64,000 bases of DNA. Source: Novosphingobium sp. B 225. Its GTDB lineage: Bacteria > Pseudomonadota > Alphaproteobacteria > Sphingomonadales > Sphingomonadaceae. The stretch spans positions 1 through 64,000 of the forward strand of contig NZ_MWLM01000054.1 of assembly GCF_002198665.1 (NCBI RefSeq). The letters are read 5' to 3'. Position numbers and translations under genes: made by a program. The notes under the pieces were generated by a model that ran no database searches, was not told the origin of the DNA, and was given only the letters and a program-made list of their open reading frames with translations. Positions 58,755 to 64,000 of this stretch are shown piece by piece (the stretch's first letter is position 1; each line of letters begins with the position of its first letter).

Positions 58755-58990
58755 TCGCGCGGTTCGCGGCGCGGTCTGCCCGGGCAAAAGCTTGACCCGG
58801 GCAATGGCCGTGGCTGCTGTCGCGGCTTGATTTTCCTACATCCCGGCAAAGTGTTACAAGCCGATTCGCTCTTTGAAATTGTCGATCCAGCCCCTTCCAC
58901 TGGCCCCTTTGGCAAGGACCGCCGGGGGGTGGGGGAAACTTTGCCCAGAACAGTGTCAACCGTGTCAACCGTGTGACCTTTGGCCCCGGT
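58755..58990. other. Spacer with a long inverted repeat and tandem 9-mers
   Basis: Between two convergent genes. TGCCCGGG-N11-CCCGGGCA (58777-58803) has eight-bp perfect arms and may terminate the sulfatase transcript. GTGTCAACC occurs twice in tandem plus a variant GTGTGACC (58953-58978). No coding potential seen. Confidence 0.5.
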
Positions 58991-59887
58991 TCAGCCCAGC
59001 GCCTGCCGCCCCAGTGCGATCGCGCCGGTGATCCCGGCATCGTCGCCCAGACCCGGACCAACGATGTAGCGTTCCAGCCCGGGATCGAGCTGCGGGGCCT
59101 TGATATAGCCTGCCAGCCGCGCCTCGGTCGCTTTGCGCAGTGCGGGGATCAGGCCCGGGGTCTTCATCACCCCGCCGCCAAAGATCAGCCGGTCGGGCAT
59201 GTGCAGCAAGACCAGGCTGACCGCCAGCTGCGCGACATAGCCGGCGATCAGTTCAACCTTGTCGGACGGACTGCCAAGCTCGGACAGGCTCTGCCCCCAG
59301 CGGCCCTTGATCGCCGGGCCCGCTGCCAGCCCTTCCAGGCAATCGTGGTGATAGGGGCAGAACCCGGCATAGGGGTCTGCCGTCCGGTCGTGCGGCACGG
59401 GGATGTGGCCGCTCTCGAAGTGCGAAAAGCCCATCAGCGACTTGCCGTCGCGCAGCACCCCGGTGCCCACCCCGGTGCCGACCGTGGTATAGGCCAGCGT
59501 CCGGCAGCCTTGCCCCGCGCCGGCCTGCCATTCACCCAGCGCCGCGCCGTTGACATCGGTATCGACCACGATCGGCGCACCGAACCGGCCCAGCACATCG
59601 TGAAACCGCGCGCCTGACCAGCCGGGTTTGGGTGTGGTGGTGAAAGTGCCATAGCCGGGCGATGCCGGGTCAATGTCAATCGGACCGAAGCTCGCCACCC
59701 CGAACGCCGCGATCGGGCCGTGCGCGGCGCTTGCCTGTCCGAAAAACGCGGCCAGCGCGGGAAAGCAAGTGGCGGGCGTTTCGGTAGGGATCCGCTCGCG
59801 CGCCAGCACCGTCCCATCCGCGCGCGCCAGAGCGACGACGAATTTCGTCCCGCCAGCCTCGATTGCCCCAATCAGTTGCTCCGCCAT
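58991..59887 (-). CDS. ROK-family sugar kinase (fructokinase-like)
   Basis: 298 residues. Phosphate loop GAIEAGGTKFVVAL, substrate region VDTDVNGAALGEW, ATP motif TTVGTGVGTGVL, and the zinc group HIPVPHDRTADPYAGFCPYHHDCLEG (His, Cys, His, Cys). The pattern is that of bacterial fructokinases/mannokinases of the ROK family. It phosphorylates a hexose with ATP. The ATG at 59887 was chosen over one 28 codons upstream. Confidence 0.92.
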   Translation of the reverse strand: MAEQLIGAIEAGGTKFVVALARADGTVLARERIPTETPATCFPALAAFFGQASAAHGPIAAFGVASFGPIDIDPASPGYGTFTTTPKPGWSGARFHDVLGRFGAPIVVDTDVNGAALGEWQAGAGQGCRTLAYTTVGTGVGTGVLRDGKSLMGFSHFESGHIPVPHDRTADPYAGFCPYHHDCLEGLAAGPAIKGRWGQSLSELGSPSDKVELIAGYVAQLAVSLVLLHMPDRLIFGGGVMKTPGLIPALRKATEARLAGYIKAPQLDPGLERYIVGPGLGDDAGITGAIALGRQALG

Positions 59888-60051
59888 GGTCAGTCCGTCC
59901 TCCTGTCTGCGCGTGGCTGGTGTCATCAAGCAGCGATTTGGCGCGGGTGCAAATGCCGCAATCGAATTCAACCGGGCAGTCTGGCCATGACCATCCCGGA
60001 TAATGCTGCCGTGCGGCTTGACCTTGGCGCTTGCCGGGCTACTTCACACCC

Positions 60052-60702
60052 ATGGTACATGAACCCGCCAGCGCCGGATCGCGCCGCAAGCAGGAAGCGC
60101 TCGAAACCCGCGAGAACATTCTGGAAGTCGCGACCCGCGAATATGCGGACAAGGGTCTGGCCGGGGCCCGGATTGACGAGATCGCGGAAAAGACCAATTC
60201 GTCAAAGCGGATGATCTATTACTATTTCGGCGGCAAGGACGAACTCTACCGCGCCGTTCTTGAACGCGCCTACGCCCGGATCCGCGCGCAGGAACAGGCC
60301 GCGCAGTTTGAGGAATTGCAGCCCGAGGAAGCGCTGCGGGCCGTTGTCGGGCACAATTTCGACTATCACTTCGAACACCCCGAATTCGTGCGCCTGGTGA
60401 TGAACGAAAACGTTCACCACGGCGAACATATTGCCCAGATCGAAAGCATGAAGCAGCGCAACCAGAGCGCGATCGAACAGCTCCGCGCGATCCTGGTCAA
60501 AGGGGTGGAGCAGGGGGTGTTCCGGCCCGGAATTGACCCGGTCGATCTGCACACCACGATCTCCGCGCTCAGCTTTTACAACGTGTCGAACCGCCATACG
60601 TTCCAGCACAATTTCGGGGTCGATTTCGCCGCTCCGGCCGTGCGCGCCAAGCGCCGCGAACAGATTATCGACTGTGTGCTGGGCTGGGTCCGTCGGCACT
60701 AG
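60052..60702 (+). CDS. TetR-family regulator
   Basis: 216 residues. The N-terminal HTH (RENILEVATREYADKG, IDEIAEKTNSSKRMIYYYFGGKDELY) is a textbook TetR domain. The C-terminal domain with HPEFVRLVMNENVHHGEHI matches the TetR_C_11/RutR-like group. It sits 94 bases before an exported esterase gene whose promoter carries the 13-base site TGTACGAACTGGT, its likely operator. Confidence 0.92.
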   Translation: MVHEPASAGSRRKQEALETRENILEVATREYADKGLAGARIDEIAEKTNSSKRMIYYYFGGKDELYRAVLERAYARIRAQEQAAQFEELQPEEALRAVVGHNFDYHFEHPEFVRLVMNENVHHGEHIAQIESMKQRNQSAIEQLRAILVKGVEQGVFRPGIDPVDLHTTISALSFYNVSNRHTFQHNFGVDFAAPAVRAKRREQIIDCVLGWVRRH

Positions 60703-60758
60703 GCCGGGCTGATTGAGAAAGGGAGCGAAGCCGCGGGCTTGCTCCCGGCGCAAAGGTG

Positions 60759-60773
60759 TGTACGAACTGGTAC
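60759..60773. promoter_or_regulatory. Operator-like site before the first esterase gene
   Basis: GTAC-GAACTG-GTAC, part of TGTACGAACTGGT, directly upstream of a CATAAT (60775-60780) that could be a -10 box. A 12-of-13 match in the reverse direction lies at 63398-63410. Confidence 0.5.
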
Positions 60774-60796
60774 GCATAATTTTGGTGGAGGAATCG

Positions 60797-61786
60797 ATGC
60801 GGGCATTCATTCTTGGCCTGGCAGCACTGGCGCTGCTGGGCGGCGCGGCCCAGGCGGCAGAGCGGCAATTCCCGGTGGATGCCGCGCCGGTGCTGGAAGA
60901 TCGCTATCCGGCACAGGTAACCAAGTGGCCCGGCGGGGTGACCAGCCTGGCCGATGTGACCTATGCCACGGTCACCGGCTATCGCCCGATGGTGGTCGAT
61001 ATCTACATGCCGCCGAAAAAGGGCGGGCCCAAGCCGCTGATCCTCTACATCCACGGCGGCGGCTGGATCGGCGGGCATACCCGCCATTCCGGCGCGCTGG
61101 CGAACTTCCCGGCGGCGCTGGCCAAATTGGCGAGCGAGGGCTTCGTGGTCGCCAGTCTGGAATACCGGCTGGCCGATGAAGCGCGCTTTCCCGCGCAGTT
61201 GCAGGATGCGCGCTCGGCATTGCGCTTCCTCAAGGGCAATGCGGCGAAGTACGGGATCGATCCCGCCCGCACCGGCCTGTGGGGCGGATCGGCCGGGGGG
61301 CATCTGGCGGCGCTGACCGGGCTGACCTGCGGGGTGGGCTACCTCGATCCGGCTGGCACCAAGGCCGCAGCGGGCAGCGAATGCGCTCAGGCGGTGGTGA
61401 CCTGGTACGGAGTGTTCGATTTCGCCGCGCTTTCGGCGGGCCGCCCGGGCGGGGTCGATTCTGCCGGAGCGCGGCTGCTGGGCTGTAACGGGGCCTGCCA
61501 GCCCGAAAGCCTCGCGCTTGTCAGCCCGGTGACTTACATCGATGCCAAGGATCCGCCGTTCCTGCTGATCCACGGTGATGAGGACAAGGTGGTCCCCGCG
61601 GCGCAATCGCATCTGGCCGAGGCCCGGCTCAAGACCGCCGGGGTGCCGGTGCAGAGCATCTTCATCCCCGGTGTGGACCACAGCTTCATCGGCAAGACTG
61701 CCCCGGAAACCCGCACCGCGACACTGCGGGCCGTCAACGCGACGTTCGACTTCTTCCACCAGCAGCTCGATCGCCCCGCGAAGTAA
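60797..61786 (+). CDS. Exported alpha/beta hydrolase (carboxylesterase)
   Basis: 329 residues, signal peptide MRAFILGLAALALLGGAAQA. Oxyanion motif YIHGGGW, nucleophile Ser in GGSAGGHLA, Asp in HGDEDKVVP and His in VDHSFIG: the hormone-sensitive-lipase/BD-FAE type. The ATG has GGAGG. It is followed after ten bases by a second esterase, and both may attack the same ester in the periplasm under control of the upstream TetR protein. Confidence 0.92.
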   Translation: MRAFILGLAALALLGGAAQAAERQFPVDAAPVLEDRYPAQVTKWPGGVTSLADVTYATVTGYRPMVVDIYMPPKKGGPKPLILYIHGGGWIGGHTRHSGALANFPAALAKLASEGFVVASLEYRLADEARFPAQLQDARSALRFLKGNAAKYGIDPARTGLWGGSAGGHLAALTGLTCGVGYLDPAGTKAAAGSECAQAVVTWYGVFDFAALSAGRPGGVDSAGARLLGCNGACQPESLALVSPVTYIDAKDPPFLLIHGDEDKVVPAAQSHLAEARLKTAGVPVQSIFIPGVDHSFIGKTAPETRTATLRAVNATFDFFHQQLDRPAK

Positions 61787-61796
61787 GGCTGCCAGA

Positions 61797-63377
61797 GTGC
61801 TGCGCTATCTGATCCTGCTGTTGGCCGTGCTGGCCAGCCCGCTGGCAGCCGATCCGGTCCGGATCGAAGGCGGGCAAATCGAGGGGCGGCAACTGGCCGA
61901 CGGGGTGGACGGCTGGTTCGGCGTGCCGTTCGCCCGGCCGCCGCTGCGCGAACTGCGCTGGCGCGCCCCGCAGCGGGTCGAGCCGTGGCAGGGCGTCTAT
62001 CATGCCGACCGGTTCGCACCGATGTGCCTGCAGCCGCTGCGCAGCCGGACGATGAACCACTATTTCGGCAACGAAGCGATCAGCGAAGACTGCCTTTACC
62101 TCAACATCTGGGCCCCACGCGGTGCTGCGGGGCGGAAGCTGCCGGTGGTGGTCTGGGTCTATGGCGGAGCGTTCAATGTCGGTTCGGCCAGCATGGCCAA
62201 TTACGGCGGGGCCAACCTGGCGCGCGAAGGGGTGGTCTATGTGTCGATCGCCTATCGGGTCGGGCCGCTCGGCTTTCTGGCCCACCCCGAACTGACCCGC
62301 GAGGGCGGGGGGCATTCGGGCAATTATGGCCTGATGGACCAGGTTGCCGGGCTCGAATGGATCCAGCGCAATATTGCGCAGTTCGGGGGTGATCCGGGCA
62401 ATGTCACGGTGATGGGTCAGTCAGCAGGCTCGGCCTCGGTCGCGCTGTTGCAAATCAACCCAAAGGCCAAAGGACTGTTCCACAAGGCTGTGGGGATGAG
62501 CGTCAGTCCGTTCGGCCCGCTGGTTGGCCCGGTGCCGCTGGCGACGGGTGAGGAACAGGGGCTGGCGCTGCAAAAGGCGCTAGGTGCCACCGGGATCGAG
62601 GCGATGCGCGACCTGCCGGGGGATCGTGTGCTGGCCATCGCCGCCGGGGTTCCGCGCCACCCGATCGTGATCGATGGCGCACAAGTTACCGGCAAGCCAG
62701 AGGCGGTCTTTGCCGCCCGGCAGCAGAACGACGTTGCGGTCATGCTGGGCTTCACCCGCGACGAACGCTTTGCCAGCCTAGGGCCGGTTGGCACTCTGGC
62801 GGAATACCAGGCGGCAGTGCGCAAGGCTTTTCCGCAGACCGCCGAACAGGTGCTGAAGGCCTATCCGGCGAAGGACGATGCCGCCACTGCGCGCGCCGTG
62901 GTGGACATCACGCGCGACATGTCGGTCGGCAGCCAAATGTTCAACTGGGCCAGCGCCGCCGCGCGCAGCGGGACCAAGCCGGTCTGGGGCTATTTCTTCA
63001 CCCGCCGCCAGCCCTATGCCCCCGGGATCACCTTTGTCGATCACGATCCGGCCACGGTCGGAGCCTACCACACCGGGGAAGTGCCCTATTTCCTGCGCAA
63101 CCTGGATAGCCTGAACCTGTTCCGCCAGACGCGTGACTGGACCCCGATGGACCTGCAGTTGCGCGATACCATGTCGGGCCTGATCCTGTCCTTTGCCCGC
63201 AGCGGCGTGCCCCGGGCAGACTGGCCCCGGTTCGATCCGAAAGCGCCCAAGGTGCTGACGCTGGGGGAAGAGGTGAGAGTGATCGGCTGGCCAAACGTCG
63301 CAGCATTGCCGCTGCTGAGCGAGGCCGCGATATCTCCGCCAGATCGCCCTGCCGCCGCCGGCAGGGCGCGTGATTAG
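61797..63377 (+). CDS. Type-B carboxylesterase, exported
   Basis: 526 residues from the GTG at 61797 (AAGG upstream); the reading frame extends further upstream but only through the previous gene. A short signal peptide (LRYLILLLAVLASPLAA) is followed by EDCLYLNIWAP, WVYGGAFNVGS for the oxyanion hole, nucleophile GQSAGSAS, the Glu region GFTRDE and the His in YHTGEVPYFL. Family members cleave carboxyl esters of varied size, including carbamates and phthalates. Second gene of the TetR-linked pair. Confidence 0.92.
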   Translation: MLRYLILLLAVLASPLAADPVRIEGGQIEGRQLADGVDGWFGVPFARPPLRELRWRAPQRVEPWQGVYHADRFAPMCLQPLRSRTMNHYFGNEAISEDCLYLNIWAPRGAAGRKLPVVVWVYGGAFNVGSASMANYGGANLAREGVVYVSIAYRVGPLGFLAHPELTREGGGHSGNYGLMDQVAGLEWIQRNIAQFGGDPGNVTVMGQSAGSASVALLQINPKAKGLFHKAVGMSVSPFGPLVGPVPLATGEEQGLALQKALGATGIEAMRDLPGDRVLAIAAGVPRHPIVIDGAQVTGKPEAVFAARQQNDVAVMLGFTRDERFASLGPVGTLAEYQAAVRKAFPQTAEQVLKAYPAKDDAATARAVVDITRDMSVGSQMFNWASAAARSGTKPVWGYFFTRRQPYAPGITFVDHDPATVGAYHTGEVPYFLRNLDSLNLFRQTRDWTPMDLQLRDTMSGLILSFARSGVPRADWPRFDPKAPKVLTLGEEVRVIGWPNVAALPLLSEAAISPPDRPAAAGRARD

Positions 63378-63397
63378 GGCCCGAATTCGTTTTATTA

Positions 63398-63418
63398 ACC
63401 AGTTAGTACATAAACTGG
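63398..63418. promoter_or_regulatory. Operator-like element before aroQ
   Basis: CCAGTT-AGTACATA-AACTGG (63399-63418), six-bp perfect arms. On the minus strand 63398-63410 reads TGTACTAACTGGT, matching the site before the first esterase at 12 of 13 positions. Its use in front of aroQ is unexplained. Confidence 0.45.
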
Positions 63419-63471
63419 CTTGCAAGCGGATCGGTTCCGATTAAACCGGTACCCACGAAGCTGAGGGGATA

Positions 63472-63927
63472 ATGACGATGGGCCGCACGATTCTGGTGCT
63501 CAACGGGCCGAACCTGAACCTGCTGGGTGAACGGGAACCGGCGATCTATGGCCATGAAACCCTGGCCGATGTCGAAGCGGCATGCCGGGCCGTGGCGGAA
63601 GCAGAAGGCTATGCCATCGATTTCCGCCAGACCAATGCCGAACACGAAATGGTTGAATGGCTTCAAGCCGGGCGCAAAGGCATGGCCGGGATCGTGATCA
63701 ATCCGGCAGCCTTCAGCTATGCTGCCTATCCGGTGCTCGATGCGATCAAGCTTGCCGATTGCCCGGTGATCGAAGTCCACATTTCCAACGTCCACCGGCG
63801 GGAAGAGGCCTGGCGATCCAAATCGATCATGACCCAGGTTTGCACGGGGATGATCACTGGGCTGGGCGTGCAAGGCTATGAACTGGCGGTGCGCCACGTG
63901 ATCTGGCTGCGGGAACGCGGCAAGTGA
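63472..63927 (+). CDS. aroQ: Type II 3-dehydroquinate dehydratase
   Basis: 151 residues. LVLNGPNLNLLGEREPAIYG carries the catalytic Arg and Tyr. The rest has FRQTNAEHEMVEW, INPAAFSYAAYPVLDAI and EVHISNVHRREEAWRSKS, all diagnostic of the dodecameric type II enzyme. It makes 3-dehydroshikimate in the shikimate pathway; some copies serve quinate use. GAGGGG precedes the ATG. Its stop overlaps the GTG of the next gene. Confidence 0.97.
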   Translation: MTMGRTILVLNGPNLNLLGEREPAIYGHETLADVEAACRAVAEAEGYAIDFRQTNAEHEMVEWLQAGRKGMAGIVINPAAFSYAAYPVLDAIKLADCPVIEVHISNVHRREEAWRSKSIMTQVCTGMITGLGVQGYELAVRHVIWLRERGK

Positions 63928-64000
63928 GCGAAACGCGCGGGCGCTGGACGATCCGTGCCGCCGGGATAGTTGCGCTGTGCTTTCTGATCAACATGGTCGA
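63924..64000 (+). CDS. Probable MFS transporter, N-terminus only
   Basis: A GTG overlapping the aroQ stop opens a frame reading MSETRGRWTIRAAGIVALCF, then LINMVD, up to the window edge. A basic start followed by a membrane helix ending in N-x-V-D is usual for MFS proteins of the aromatic-acid or MHS kind. Overlap with aroQ suggests import of quinate, shikimate or dehydroshikimate, but only 25 codons are seen. Confidence 0.5.
   Translation, partial: MSETRGRWTIRAAGIVALCFLINMV

Overview
The window looks like a chromosomal segment of a Sphingomonadales alphaproteobacterium (Novosphingobium, Sphingopyxis or Erythrobacter type). Evidence: a GcrA cell-cycle regulator, the rimP-nusA-ylxR-infB-rbfA-truB-rpsO-pnp supercluster with high-GC codon use, a cold-shock gene paired with a second IF-1 gene, and many TonB, thiolase, CoA-ligase and hydrolase genes typical of sphingomonad catabolic regions. 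The genus cannot be fixed from the sequence alone.

Layout. 1-1600: a PspF-type sigma-54 activator, with a divergent small membrane protein behind a consensus -24/-12 promoter and a perfect 16-bp palindrome between them. 1611-2774: three small unknown genes, an IF-1 paralogue and a cold-shock protein on the minus strand. 3078-15495: translation and RNA-metabolism genes, with a thioesterase, thymidine kinase, GNAT enzyme and M50 protease placed among them; a YceI gene lies inside on the other strand. 15627-25416: mixed chromosomal genes (large exported protein plus DUF3142 lipoprotein, SDR, diguanylate cyclase, metallo-beta-lactamase hydrolase, GcrA, ABC-2 permease, acyl-CoA thioesterase, HspQ).

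25574-26458 is a scar: tRNA-Ser(CGA), the N-terminus of a tyrosine integrase, an IS3-type orfA fragment, and the last 60 or so codons of a DcaP-like porin. It is followed by an intact MFS carboxylate-type transporter, a GNAT gene and propionyl-CoA synthetase (26479-30711).

31221-38907 is a co-directional minus-strand set: PQQ/haem alcohol dehydrogenase, ThDP-dependent benzoylformate-decarboxylase/acetolactate-synthase-like enzyme, FMN alpha-hydroxyacid oxidase, DUF3604 protein and TSUP permease. The chemistry suggests stepwise shortening of alcohols and hydroxyacids. It is divergent from ilvD and a 2-hydroxyacid dehydrogenase.

41864-54281 is the most interesting block. A tightly packed operon of nitronate monooxygenase-like flavoenzyme, carotenoid/stilbene-cleaving oxygenase, acyl-CoA ligase, SCP2-type thiolase and a second thiolase lacking one catalytic Cys reads away from a TonB receptor, a serine hydrolase and a tandem-HxlR regulator. 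An AraC regulator lies beyond. It looks like an uptake and degradation module for a hydrophobic substrate with a cleavable C=C bond. 54357-58754 holds a haloalkane dehalogenase, a TetR regulator with matching operator-like sites at both promoters, two membrane proteins and a sulfatase. 58991-64000 has a ROK sugar kinase, a TetR regulator with two secreted esterases, type II dehydroquinase and the start of a probable MFS gene.
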